DNA of 64,000 nucleotides. Source: Mycolicibacterium nivoides. GTDB lineage: Bacteria > Actinomycetota > Actinomycetes > Mycobacteriales > Mycobacteriaceae. The notes below the pieces were generated by a model, which made no database searches, was not told where the DNA came from, and saw only the letters and a list, made by a program, of their open reading frames with translations. Of the stretch, positions 8,745 to 17,041 are shown piece after piece (the stretch's first letter is position 1; every line of letters starts with the position of its first letter). A program made the position numbers and the translations under genes. The stretch is from the NCBI RefSeq assembly GCF_003855255.1, contig NZ_CP034072.1, positions 496,001 to 560,000 on the forward strand, in the 5' to 3' direction.

Positions 8745-9122
8745 TCAGGCGGCCGCGATCAGCACCCGGCACGGCCCGCGCACCGTGTAGTTGGTGCCGT
8801 AGTCCAGGGGGCCGGCCAGCTGCCAGTCGCCCACGGTGTCGATCAGGTCCTCGACGAAGATCTGGGCCTGCAGGCGCGCCAGGTTCATGCCGAGGCAACT
8901 GTGTAGGCCGAACGCGAATCCCAGGTGGGACAGCTTGCGCCGGGTGATGTCGAATTCGTGGGGGCGCTCCCAGCGTCGCGGATCGCGGTTGGCCGCGCCC
9001 AGCAGCAGGGTGATCCGCTCGCCGTCGGCGACGGCGACGGCGACGATCGTCACGCAGTCACCGACCACATCACGGAAGATGGAGTGCGACACCGTTTCCA
9101 GACGGTGCACCTCTTCCGCCAC
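8745..9122 (-). pseudogene. C-terminal remnant of a cytochrome P450
   Basis: About 125 codons match only the last third of a P450: K-helix EEVHRLET, the meander (ANRDPRRWERPHEFD) and the heme loop FAFGLHSCLGMNLAR. The substrate-binding region and the I-helix AGxxT are absent, and the sequence just upstream in this frame does not continue the family. It cannot fold as a P450. It is interpreted as a decayed gene fragment, lying tail-to-tail with the ferredoxin gene (3 bases between stops). Confidence 0.85.
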
Positions 9123-9193
9123 ATCGAGGGCCGCTCGACGCTGACGTCGATGGGTGTGGCGAGTGTGGCCGGCCTGACCCGTGACGTTCTTCG

Positions 9194-9253
9194 GCGAGCA
9201 GACACGTAGGTACCCAATTTTGGTGTCGACAGGGTACTTCCGCGTCTGCTCGC
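9194..9253. terminator. Large imperfect inverted repeat, probable terminator or repeat-family element
   Basis: Two 22-base arms (9194-9215 and 9232-9253) pair at 19 of 22 positions around a 16-base loop. The arms contain GCGAGCAGAC and its complement GTCTGCTCGC, and GTACCC/GGGTAC. The element ends one base before the 3' end of the thioesterase gene (stop ends at 9255), so it can terminate the SMP-30/thioesterase operon. It has no clear T-run. GCGTCTGCTCGC-like stems are, as I recall, common between mycobacterial genes, so it may belong to a dispersed family. Confidence 0.7.
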
Positions 9254-9254
9254 G

Positions 9255-10076
9255 CTAGGAAGATTTCGGTGGGCGGGGCCGCACCAGCACCGACTGCTGG
9301 ATCGCGCCCACCGCGCCGGTCTGGTCGAACAGCGTCCCCACCGTGGCGCCGATGCCGTCGGGGCCGTAGTTCGTATCGGCGCGAATGCCGATCCACTCGC
9401 CGTCCGGTACCCGATGGATGTGCACCACCAGGTCCGTGTTAAGGAACGTCCACTTACGGATGTCGATCTTGGAGCCGATGCCGTTGGCGTCATCTGCCAC
9501 CGCGAACAACCGTTGCAACGGTGTCATCGGCTCGCCCTTGACCACGTCGACCGTCGGCTTGAGCCAGGACTCACCCGGTCCGGGCGCCTGCGGCACGGTC
9601 AGCCAGCGCCAATCCACGCTGTGCACGTAGTTGGTCTCCCAGTTCTTGGCCATGTCGCGGCTGCGGGCCTGCGCCAGCGGCGGGAGCGGCTCGACGCCAG
9701 TGTGGGTGAGAGCGGTGGTGTCGAGTCGCGACATCCGCCAACCGCCGGCCCGCGCCACCACCCGGGGAGCGCCGTCGGGTCCGGGCGCCAGCATTTCGGC
9801 CCTGACCAGTTCGATCTGCTTGCCCGGTCGTTCCAGCTGTGCGCGCACCCACAGGTCACCTTCCGACGGCACCCCGCCCATCAGATCGATGGCTACCCGG
9901 CTCAGCCGGGTGTCGGCGCGGTACTCACAGCGTTCCAACGCACGCACCAGCAAGGCCGACACCGGCGCACCGTGCTGGATGGCCGCCGACCAGGTGCCGC
10001 GGGCCATGTCGGTCGCGCGGAATCTCTCACCGATCGCGTCGGTCTCGTCGATCAGCTCGTAGTAAGAGTCAGACAT
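9255..10076 (-). CDS. Acyl-CoA thioesterase-like protein (double hot-dog)
   Basis: A 273-residue protein resembling the mycobacterial TesB-like thioesterase family, with an N-terminal hot-dog half and a C-terminal half around DANGIGSKIDIRKWTFLNTDLVVHIHR-type sequence. It would hydrolyse or bind acyl-CoA thioesters, possibly releasing CoA at the end of the pathway. It lies 9 bases downstream of the SMP-30 gene in the same reverse operon and ends at the 9194-9253 hairpin. Family assignment rests on fold-level patterns; no catalytic residue is assigned with certainty. Confidence 0.82.
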   Translation of the reverse strand: MSDSYYELIDETDAIGERFRATDMARGTWSAAIQHGAPVSALLVRALERCEYRADTRLSRVAIDLMGGVPSEGDLWVRAQLERPGKQIELVRAEMLAPGPDGAPRVVARAGGWRMSRLDTTALTHTGVEPLPPLAQARSRDMAKNWETNYVHSVDWRWLTVPQAPGPGESWLKPTVDVVKGEPMTPLQRLFAVADDANGIGSKIDIRKWTFLNTDLVVHIHRVPDGEWIGIRADTNYGPDGIGATVGTLFDQTGAVGAIQQSVLVRPRPPKSS

Positions 10077-10085
10077 TTCTACCGT

Positions 10086-10985
10086 TCAGTGGTGATGGTG
10101 GGTGTCGTGATCGCCCGGTGCGGGGATTTCGACCATCAGCGCGTCGACCCGCGACAGTTTGGTGCCGATCAGGCGTTCCGGATAGGCGTCGGTGGTGGTG
10201 ACCAGAAACAGGGTGCGTCCCTCGGCGCCGCCCAGGGCACACGCGATCGCGGTGCGGCCGTCGGCGTCGATCCGGTGCGTGACCGTCGCCTCGCCCTGTC
10301 CGCCGGCGGCGAACCGCTGGAACTCGTGCGCCAAGGTCAATGCTGCCCACACCCCGCCCTCGACGTCGATCGCGAGGCCGTCCGGCGGGCCGTCGAGACC
10401 CTCGGCGAACACCCGCCGGTCGGCGAGGCCGCCGTCGGCATCGATGGTGAAGGCGCTCAGTCGTCGCGCGGTGGACTCCGCGACGATCAGGGTGGTGCCA
10501 TCCGGGGTGATCGCCATGCCGTTGGGAAAGTCGAGATGTTCGGCTACCACCGTCACCTGGTCGTCGGGGTCGATACGCACGATCACCCCGCCCCGACCCT
10601 CCCCGTCGCTGCGCTCGCCCCCGATGCGGGCCTGGGATCCGACATAGGCGCGGCCGTGCTCGTCGACCACCATGTCACCGAGGGCTGCGGGGACCAGGTC
10701 GCTGAGATCAGTCAGCAGTTCGACGGTGTCGCCGTCGTAACGCAGCACCTGGCGGCGCTCGGTGGACACGATCAGCAGGGTGCCGTCGGGCCGGAAACCC
10801 AGCCCGGACGGCGAATGTCCGGGTACAGGCAGGGTGGTCATGGAGCCTGACAGCGTGACGGTGTGCACCGCCTCGCCCAGCATGTCGGAAAACCACAGCA
10901 TGCCCTCGAACCAGCGTGGCCCCTCGCCGAAACAGAAACCATGCGCCAGTTCGGTTGTCCCGGTTTGTTCGGTTCCCGCAGTCAT
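10086..10985 (-). CDS. SMP-30/gluconolactonase-family lactonase
   Basis: A 299-residue six-bladed beta-propeller hydrolase that opens lactones with a divalent metal. The opening ECF-like FGEGPRW contains the conserved metal-ligand Glu. DGTLLIVSTE, GDMVVDEHGRAYVGS, PNGMAITPDG and DGPPDGLAIDVEGGVWAAL are the propeller-strand repeats and further ligand positions. The C-terminus is histidine-rich (HDTHHHH), unusual and possibly metal-binding. In context it could open a lactone made by the Baeyer-Villiger enzyme. The ATG lies 10 bases from shared site 4. Confidence 0.92.
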   Translation of the reverse strand: MTAGTEQTGTTELAHGFCFGEGPRWFEGMLWFSDMLGEAVHTVTLSGSMTTLPVPGHSPSGLGFRPDGTLLIVSTERRQVLRYDGDTVELLTDLSDLVPAALGDMVVDEHGRAYVGSQARIGGERSDGEGRGGVIVRIDPDDQVTVVAEHLDFPNGMAITPDGTTLIVAESTARRLSAFTIDADGGLADRRVFAEGLDGPPDGLAIDVEGGVWAALTLAHEFQRFAAGGQGEATVTHRIDADGRTAIACALGGAEGRTLFLVTTTDAYPERLIGTKLSRVDALMVEIPAPGDHDTHHHH

Positions 10986-10995
10986 GTCCCCGCAC

Positions 10996-11022
10996 CTTTA
11001 CAAAACACGCCACAAGTGTCAC
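10996..11022. promoter_or_regulatory. Shared motif, site 4
   Basis: CTTTACA-N14-TGTCAC in the 75-base divergent gap between the SMP-30/thioesterase operon and the seven-gene forward operon starting at 11061. Half-sites and spacing are the same as at sites 1, 3 and 5. Confidence 0.75.
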
Positions 11023-11060
11023 GCTCGCATGGTGCCACTGTCAACTATCGGAGCGTTGTG

Positions 11061-11765
11061 ATGAAGAAGTTCTACGGCCACACGCTGCTGTATTTGCACG
11101 AGACCATCGACCTGGGGTCGGGTCGGACCGACCAGTTCACCGAGACCTTCGGTGAGGTCTACCGGCCGATGATGGAGGACCTCGGCGCCCGGCTGTTCGC
11201 GATCTGGGAGACCACGCCCTACAACGGGCACTGGCCGCAGGTGACGATCATCTGGGAGATCGACGCATTCTCCGACTACGCCCGCATCGGCAAGGCACAG
11301 GCGGTCGGGGGTAGTCATGAGAAGCCCGCACTCCAGTGGGCGACATACCTGTCCGAGCTCGGGGCCCGCGGCGAGGGCCGGATCATGTACGCCGGCAAGT
11401 ACAACAGGACTCTCGCTCAGCTCCAAGAGGCGAACTTCGGTGCGGGCCTGGTTATTCAGGAGATCATGGAGACCAAGCCCGGGCGCCAGGACGACTACAT
11501 CCGGGAACTCGAGCGGTTGTATGTGCCGTGGTCGGAGAGCACCGGCAAGCGCTGGCTGGGCTCGTTCATCACCACCTTCCGGTTCAACGAGGTGATCCAC
11601 TACTGGGCACTCGACGACGATTGGGACTGCTTCGAGAACCATTACCCGTCGTGGAAGGGCGACCCGCCCGCGGAGATCGTCACCTGGATGAGCGTGGCCC
11701 CCGCGCTTCGCGACGGCTGGGAGGACTCCATCCTCTCGGCCCTGCCGCCGTCACCGCTGAAGTAA
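11061..11765 (+). CDS. NIPSNAP-like / dimeric alpha-beta-barrel protein
   Basis: A 234-residue cytoplasmic protein, first gene of the forward operon. Two halves of similar pattern (MKKFYGHTLLYLHETIDLG with a WETTPYNG strand; later IQEIMETKPGRQDDYIRELE with a TTFRFNEVIHYW strand) suggest a duplicated ferredoxin-like fold as in NIPSNAP or Dabb proteins. No catalytic motif is recognised. It may assist an oxidation or isomerisation step; function is unknown. ATG at 11061 was chosen; a GTG lies just before it at 11058. The stop is 7 bases before the P450. Confidence 0.7.
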   Translation: MKKFYGHTLLYLHETIDLGSGRTDQFTETFGEVYRPMMEDLGARLFAIWETTPYNGHWPQVTIIWEIDAFSDYARIGKAQAVGGSHEKPALQWATYLSELGARGEGRIMYAGKYNRTLAQLQEANFGAGLVIQEIMETKPGRQDDYIRELERLYVPWSESTGKRWLGSFITTFRFNEVIHYWALDDDWDCFENHYPSWKGDPPAEIVTWMSVAPALRDGWEDSILSALPPSPLK

Positions 11766-11772
11766 CCCTGAC

Positions 11773-13002
11773 ATGAAACAGCCTGTGCTGCAGGATTTCA
11801 CCTACGATCCGTTCGATCCGGACGTGATGGCCAACCCGTTGCCGTACTACCGGATCCTGCGCGACGAGTACCCGGTGTACTATATCGACAAATGGGACAC
11901 GTACGCGCTGTCCCGGTTCGATGACATCTGGAACATGCTCGGAGTCAACGACGGAACCTTCGTCGCCTCCGAGGGGACCCTGCCGGCCGCGAACGTGCTG
12001 GCGCATCGCAACGTCGGCCCGGTGCCCGATCCGCCACTTCATCCCATGCCCTTCCATGCCAATTTCGATTCTCCGCTCTACGAGAACGTACGGCGGTGTA
12101 CGTCGGCGCAGTTCCGGCCGCGATCGGCGGCCAAGTTGGCCGAGAGGATCCGGACGTTGGCCAACGAGCGTCTGGACGAGTTGTTGCCGCGCGGCACGTT
12201 CGACCTGACGCAGGACTACGGCGGCATCGTCGCCGCCGCGATGGTCTGCGAATTCGTCGGATTACCAGCCGATCTGGCGCCGGAGGTGTTGGCGACGGTC
12301 AACGCGGGCAGCCTCGCGCAACCCGGGGAGGGGGTCGAGGTCGGCAACGCCCGCCCCGGCTACCTGTCCTACCTCACCCCGATCATCGAGCGGCGGCGCG
12401 CGGCGGGCCATGACGGCAGCGTGCCCATCGCCGATGCCCTGATCGACTTCCGGCTGCCCGACGGGTCGGCCTTCGGGGACATGGAAGCCGCGGTGCAGAT
12501 GCTCGGTGTGTTCATCGGCGGTACCGAGACGGTCCCGAAGATCACCGCGACCGGGCTGTGGCAGCTGCTTCGGCACCCCGACCAGTTGGCCGCAGTGCGT
12601 TCCGATCTCGACGGCAATGTGCCGGTCGCCCGAGAGGAGATCATCCGGCACAGCGCCCCGGCGCAGTGGTTCGCCCGAACGGTACGGCGGCCCTACGCGG
12701 TTCACGGCACCACCATCAATCCCGGCCAACGTGTCATCACGCTGCTGGCCTCGGCGGCCCGCGACGAACGGGAATACGACGATCCGGACGAATTCGTGTG
12801 GAACCGGCCCATCGAACGGCTGTTGTCGTTCGGCCACGGGCAGCATTTCTGTCTCGGCGTACATGTGGCCCGGCTGGAGATCACGATCATGATCCAGGAG
12901 TTCCTCAAACGCGTGCCCGACTATCGCATCGACGAGGCCGCGGCATCCCGGCCGCCGTCGAGTTTCCAGTGGGGCTGGAACAACATCCCCGTGGAGGTGT
13001 GA
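11773..13002 (+). CDS. Cytochrome P450 monooxygenase (second)
   Basis: A 409-residue P450. It has I-helix FIGGTETVPK (GGTET in place of the usual AGxDT), K-helix ExxR in EEIIRHSAPAQWFAR, and heme loop FGHGQHFCLGVHVAR with Cys about 360. It is clearly distinct from the 7282 P450 and belongs to a different family. It is followed 1 base later by the alcohol dehydrogenase gene, so a hydroxyl it introduces could be oxidised directly to a ketone. It must borrow a ferredoxin; the nearest is at 8550. Confidence 0.94.
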   Translation: MKQPVLQDFTYDPFDPDVMANPLPYYRILRDEYPVYYIDKWDTYALSRFDDIWNMLGVNDGTFVASEGTLPAANVLAHRNVGPVPDPPLHPMPFHANFDSPLYENVRRCTSAQFRPRSAAKLAERIRTLANERLDELLPRGTFDLTQDYGGIVAAAMVCEFVGLPADLAPEVLATVNAGSLAQPGEGVEVGNARPGYLSYLTPIIERRRAAGHDGSVPIADALIDFRLPDGSAFGDMEAAVQMLGVFIGGTETVPKITATGLWQLLRHPDQLAAVRSDLDGNVPVAREEIIRHSAPAQWFARTVRRPYAVHGTTINPGQRVITLLASAARDEREYDDPDEFVWNRPIERLLSFGHGQHFCLGVHVARLEITIMIQEFLKRVPDYRIDEAAASRPPSSFQWGWNNIPVEV

Positions 13003-13003
13003 C

Positions 13004-13972
13004 GTGTGGTCGTATCGGCTCGTCGCTCCCTATACGTTTGAGCGGAAAGATATTTCAGAACCATCGCCGGAATCGTTGACCGACGGCCAGGTGCTGCTCG
13101 ACTTCCTCGCCGCCGGGATCTGCGGCAGTGACCTGCCCGGATTCCGTGGCACCCAAGGCAAGTTGCCGGGGGACACCGGATGCTGTGCGGCGGAGATGAA
13201 CGGCTTCCCGATCCACGAGATCGTCGGCGAGGTATTGGCCAGCCGCCATCCCGATCACCGGCCGGGGGAGCGCGTGGTGGGTTGGGCGTCGGGCTTCGAT
13301 GGTCTGATGGGCCGCGTGATCGCCGACGGAGCCGGGCTGGTCTCCCACGACCCGGCGCTGACCCCGGAACTGGCCGTCGGCCTGCAGCCGCTGGCATGCG
13401 TCTTGTACGCCGTCGAGCAACTGCCGGATCTGCGAGGCCGCCACGTCGCCGTCATCGGACAGGGCTCGATCGGCTTGCTGTTCTCCTATGTTGCAAAGGC
13501 TTTCGGTGCCGCGCGGGTCACCGGGGTGGACCCGCTGGACCGTTCTTCGGTAAGCGCGCACTTCGGGGTCGACGACGCGGTCCGGGCCACGAGCGACCGC
13601 TGGGTCCGGCACCTGGGACCGGTCGGCAAACCCGATGTCGTCATCGAAGCCGTCGGGCACCAGGTCGCCACGCTCAACCATGCATTGGAAGCCTCCGCGT
13701 TCGGGGGCACGGTGTTCTACTTCGGGGTGCCTGACGACGACAGCTATCCGATCAGCATGCGCACCATGTTGCGGAACAATCTGACCCTCAAATCCGGTGT
13801 CACACTGGACCGTCAGCGTGTGCTGCGCCGGGCCGACGAATTCGCCCGGGAGCATCCCGACCTGCTACCCAGGTACGTGACCCACACGTTCGGCTCGGAC
13901 GATGTGCAGGCGGCGTTCGAACTGGCCTGCCGTCCCGTGCCCGAGCGCGTCAAGATCGCGATCACCCGGTGA
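13004..13972 (+). CDS. Zinc-type medium-chain alcohol dehydrogenase
   Basis: A 322-residue MDR-superfamily dehydrogenase. It shows the catalytic-zinc Cys region AAGICGSDLPGFRG, the modified zinc-ligand His/Glu block FPIHEIVGEV, and the Rossmann motif VAVIGQGSIGLLFSYVAKAFGA for NAD(P). The four-cysteine structural-zinc loop is absent, consistent with the shorter length. GTG start at 13004. The stop overlaps the aldolase start (GTGA), indicating translational coupling. Likely step: secondary alcohol to ketone ahead of the Baeyer-Villiger oxidation (inference). Confidence 0.88.
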   Translation: MWSYRLVAPYTFERKDISEPSPESLTDGQVLLDFLAAGICGSDLPGFRGTQGKLPGDTGCCAAEMNGFPIHEIVGEVLASRHPDHRPGERVVGWASGFDGLMGRVIADGAGLVSHDPALTPELAVGLQPLACVLYAVEQLPDLRGRHVAVIGQGSIGLLFSYVAKAFGAARVTGVDPLDRSSVSAHFGVDDAVRATSDRWVRHLGPVGKPDVVIEAVGHQVATLNHALEASAFGGTVFYFGVPDDDSYPISMRTMLRNNLTLKSGVTLDRQRVLRRADEFAREHPDLLPRYVTHTFGSDDVQAAFELACRPVPERVKIAITR

Positions 13973-14781
13973 GCCCGAGCAGACTGCAGGACGCGTTGGC
14001 CGCCAACGCCCAGGTGTGGGGCGGCTGGGTGGTCGGGCCGACGATCCTCGGCCCCGAGGAGTTCGCGGCGGCGGGTTACCACTACGTCGGATTCGACGTC
14101 CAGCATGGCTATCTCGATGATGCGGACGTGGCGCTGCTGTTGCGCCGGCTCGAGCATGTGCCGATCGCCACCGCGGTGCGGCTGCCCTCGGCCGACCCCG
14201 CGCCGATCGGCCGGGTGCTCGACGCGGGCGCCGACGCGGTGATCATCGCCATGGTGGAATCCACCGAACAGGCGGCCGCTGCGGTCGCGGCCACCCGTTA
14301 CGCCCCGGCCGGGGTGCGCAGCTTCGGGCCATTGCGGGCGAGCCTCGGACACGACACCGCCGAGCTGGAGGCCCGGGCAAGTGTGTTCGCGATGATCGAG
14401 ACCGCGCGGGGTCTGGCCGCTGCCGAGGAGATCTGTGCGGTGCCCGGCCTCACCGGGATCTACGTCGGTCCGGCGGACCTGGCCATCTCGATGGGATACC
14501 AACTCTCCGATGCCTGGACGCACCCCGAGGTGCGGGCGGCGATGGTCGCGGTCCAGACTGCCGCCCACGCGGCCGGACTGGTCTCCGGAATCCACGCCGG
14601 AGCAGGGAAGCTCGGAAAGGCCGTGGCCGACTTGGGTTTCCAGATGATCACCCTGGCCTCGGAATCCCAGGCGCTACGCCGTGGTGCCGCCGAGCACCTC
14701 GATGAGGCAACAGGAAGCGCCGGCGGACCGCTCGCACCCGGGCAGGCCGCGACCGGCACCGAACGAGGAGGCTACAACTGA
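13969..14781 (+). CDS. HpcH/HpaI-family class II aldolase or lyase
   Basis: A 270-residue (beta/alpha)8 metal-dependent aldolase. It has YVGFDVQHGYLDD (family DxxHG), the Arg in VRLPS, the metal-binding Glu in FAMIETARG and YVGPADLAISMG. Such enzymes cleave 2-keto-3-hydroxy acids or related beta-hydroxy-acyl substrates, often releasing pyruvate. The last 25 residues are low-complexity Gly/Ala/Pro and go beyond the usual family end. In the operon it would carry out a carbon-carbon cleavage after ring opening (inference). Confidence 0.9.
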   Translation: MSPSRLQDALAANAQVWGGWVVGPTILGPEEFAAAGYHYVGFDVQHGYLDDADVALLLRRLEHVPIATAVRLPSADPAPIGRVLDAGADAVIIAMVESTEQAAAAVAATRYAPAGVRSFGPLRASLGHDTAELEARASVFAMIETARGLAAAEEICAVPGLTGIYVGPADLAISMGYQLSDAWTHPEVRAAMVAVQTAAHAAGLVSGIHAGAGKLGKAVADLGFQMITLASESQALRRGAAEHLDEATGSAGGPLAPGQAATGTERGGYN

Positions 14782-14792
14782 ACGCAGGAGCA

Positions 14793-15524
14793 GTGCCGAG
14801 CGGCGACCGGGTCGCGCTGGTGACCGGCGCCGCACGCGGCCAGGGCGCGGCCATCGTGCGCCGACTGGTGGCCGACGGCTACCGGGTGACAGCGGGTGAT
14901 CTGCTGATCGACGAACTGACCGCCAGCACAGCCGAATTCGGTGACCGGGTGCTGGCCGTCCAGCTGGACGTGACCTCGTCCGAGCAGTGGCAGGCCGCGG
15001 TGCGGGCCACCGTCGAGCGGTTCGGTGGGCTCAACGCGCTGGTCAACAACGCTGGTGTGCTGCATCGGGCCCCGATCGCCGAGGAAACGGCGGCCGGATT
15101 CGAAGGTTCCTGGCGGGTCAACTGCCTGGGGCCGTTCCTCGGATTGCAGGCGGCGCTGGAGTCGCTCCGGCAGGCCGAAGGCGCTGCCGTGGTGAACACC
15201 TGCAGCACCGGCGCCGTCCGGCCGTTTCCGAACCATGCGGCCTACGGGTCGTCGAAGTGGGCGCTGCGCGGGCTCACCCAACTGGCGGCCGCCGAACTGG
15301 GCCGCGACGGTATCCGGGTAAACGCGGTGTTCCCGGGCCCTGTCGAGACTCCGATGCTCGACGAGTCGACCCAGGCCCGGCTGGCCGACCGGGCCACCTT
15401 GGGCCGGTTGGGCAAGCCGAGCGAAATCGCCGACGCCGTGGCGTTTCTGTTGTCGGGCCAGGCGACCTTCATCACCGGCTCAGAACTCCTCGTCGACGGC
15501 GGCCAATGTTTGCAGATCGGATAG
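14793..15524 (+). CDS. Short-chain dehydrogenase/reductase
   Basis: A 243-residue classical SDR. It has the cofactor motif TGAARGQG, VNNAGVL, a catalytic Ser in CSTGA, the YxxxK pair in YGSSKWAL, and the C-terminal FITGSELLVDGG. The first residue of the cofactor-loop acid pocket suggests NAD rather than NADP, but this is uncertain. GTG start at 14793; the AGGAG upstream is only a few bases away, so coupling to the aldolase (stop 14781) may matter. It would interconvert alcohol and ketone intermediates. Confidence 0.92.
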   Translation: MPSGDRVALVTGAARGQGAAIVRRLVADGYRVTAGDLLIDELTASTAEFGDRVLAVQLDVTSSEQWQAAVRATVERFGGLNALVNNAGVLHRAPIAEETAAGFEGSWRVNCLGPFLGLQAALESLRQAEGAAVVNTCSTGAVRPFPNHAAYGSSKWALRGLTQLAAAELGRDGIRVNAVFPGPVETPMLDESTQARLADRATLGRLGKPSEIADAVAFLLSGQATFITGSELLVDGGQCLQIG

Positions 15525-15529
15525 TGCGC

Positions 15530-17038
15530 ATGTCCAGCTCACCCTCAGTGGGGATCATCGGTGCCGGCCCGGGCGGGCTGGCGCTCGGAATCTTTCTGAA
15601 AAAGGCGGGTTTCGACGATTTCACCATCTTTGACCGCGAAGACGGCGTCGGTGGAACGTGGCGGATCAACACCTATCCGGGCCTGGCCTGTGACGTGAAG
15701 TCGCACCTGTACTCCTACTCCTTCGATCTCAACGCGGGCTGGAGCCGGCTGTGGGCGGGGCAGCCGGAGATCCTGGAGTACTTCGAGCGGTGCGCCGAGC
15801 GTTACCGGCTGGGCTCGCACCTGCGGCTGAACACCGAGATCGTTGCGGCGCACTGGGATTCCGGTGCCAACAACTGGGTGTTGACCACCGGGGCCGGTGT
15901 GCAGCACCGCTTCGACGTCGTGGTCTCGGCGATCGGCCTGTTCACCCAACCGCTGCGACCGGAGCTGGTACAGGAGGAGCCGTTCACGGGCACCCTCATG
16001 CACACCGCCGAGTGGGACCACGGCGTCGCGCTCGACGGGGCTCGCGTTGCCGTACTAGGTACCGGATCGACTGCCTCCCAGGTGGTTCCGGAGATGGCGA
16101 AGGTCGCCGAGAAGGTGTATTCGGTCCAGCGCTCGGCGACCTGGGTGTTGCCGAAACCCGACCGGCCGTACACCGCGCGGGAACGCTGGCTGTTCGCCCA
16201 CGTGCCGTTCGCGAAGAAGATCTACCGGACCCGGCTCTGGCTACGCAGCGAGTCCAACATCGCCGTGATCGAGAACGGCAGCGACAAGACCCGGGAGTTC
16301 AAGGCGCTCGCGCTCAACCTCCTCGAATCAACGGTTGCCGACGAGGAACTGCGGGCACGGCTCACCCCGGACCATCCGCTGGGTTGCAAGCGGTTGGTGT
16401 TCTCGCCGGATTTCATCGCCACCCTGACCCGGCCCAACGTCGAGGTGGTGTCCAGCCCGGCCCGTGCGCTACGGGCCCGGTCTCTGGTCACCGAGGACGG
16501 CCGGGAACTCGACGTCGATGTGGTGGTGTGCGCCACCGGGTATGCGGCCGCCGACTATCTCGGGCAGATCGAGGTGACCGGCGAAAACGGGGTGTCGCTG
16601 CACGACACCTGGAGTGACGGGGCATTCGCCTACCTGGGGATGGCGGTGCCCGGCTTCCCCAACTTCTTCATGCTCTACGGGCCCAACACCAATGTCGGCT
16701 CCAACAGCGTCATCTTCATCCTGGAGGCGCAGGCTCGATACGTGGTTCGGGCACTGAAACACCTTCGGCGCAAACGTAAGGCCTATGTGGCGGTGCGTCC
16801 CAGCGCCATGACCGCGTTTCTCGCCGACATCGACCGGTGGATGCAGGGCACAGTGTGGCTGACCCGGTGCAGCAGCTATTTCCGGGCACCCAGCGGCCGG
16901 GTGGTCACCCAATGGCCACGCAGTGCCCGCGCATTCTGGTCGATGACCCGCCGGTTCCGGTCCGCCGACTACACTTTCGAACCGCCCACCAACTACCCGG
17001 CCCCGGTCTCCGCGGCCGCCGATCGGACGGACGGCTGA
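15530..17038 (+). CDS. Type I Baeyer-Villiger monooxygenase
   Basis: A 502-residue FAD- and NADPH-dependent monooxygenase that converts a ketone to an ester or lactone. It has the FAD Rossmann motif GIIGAGPGGLALG at the N-terminus, the second GxGxxx motif VAVLGTGSTASQ, and the type I fingerprint FxGxxxHxxxW as FTGTLMHTAEW (about residues 152-162). This separates it from simple flavin monooxygenases. The start is ATG at 15530; GTG at 15524, overlapping the SDR stop by one base, is an alternative. An esterase follows 3 bases after its stop, the classic ketone-to-ester-to-acid-plus-alcohol pairing. Confidence 0.94.
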   Translation: MSSSPSVGIIGAGPGGLALGIFLKKAGFDDFTIFDREDGVGGTWRINTYPGLACDVKSHLYSYSFDLNAGWSRLWAGQPEILEYFERCAERYRLGSHLRLNTEIVAAHWDSGANNWVLTTGAGVQHRFDVVVSAIGLFTQPLRPELVQEEPFTGTLMHTAEWDHGVALDGARVAVLGTGSTASQVVPEMAKVAEKVYSVQRSATWVLPKPDRPYTARERWLFAHVPFAKKIYRTRLWLRSESNIAVIENGSDKTREFKALALNLLESTVADEELRARLTPDHPLGCKRLVFSPDFIATLTRPNVEVVSSPARALRARSLVTEDGRELDVDVVVCATGYAAADYLGQIEVTGENGVSLHDTWSDGAFAYLGMAVPGFPNFFMLYGPNTNVGSNSVIFILEAQARYVVRALKHLRRKRKAYVAVRPSAMTAFLADIDRWMQGTVWLTRCSSYFRAPSGRVVTQWPRSARAFWSMTRRFRSADYTFEPPTNYPAPVSAAADRTDG

Positions 17039-17041
17039 GCC

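Noticed and set aside
9194..9253. Terminal inverted repeats of an insertion sequence
   Set aside because: The arms are 16 bases apart with no transposase or direct target duplication between or near them; a hairpin is the simpler reading.
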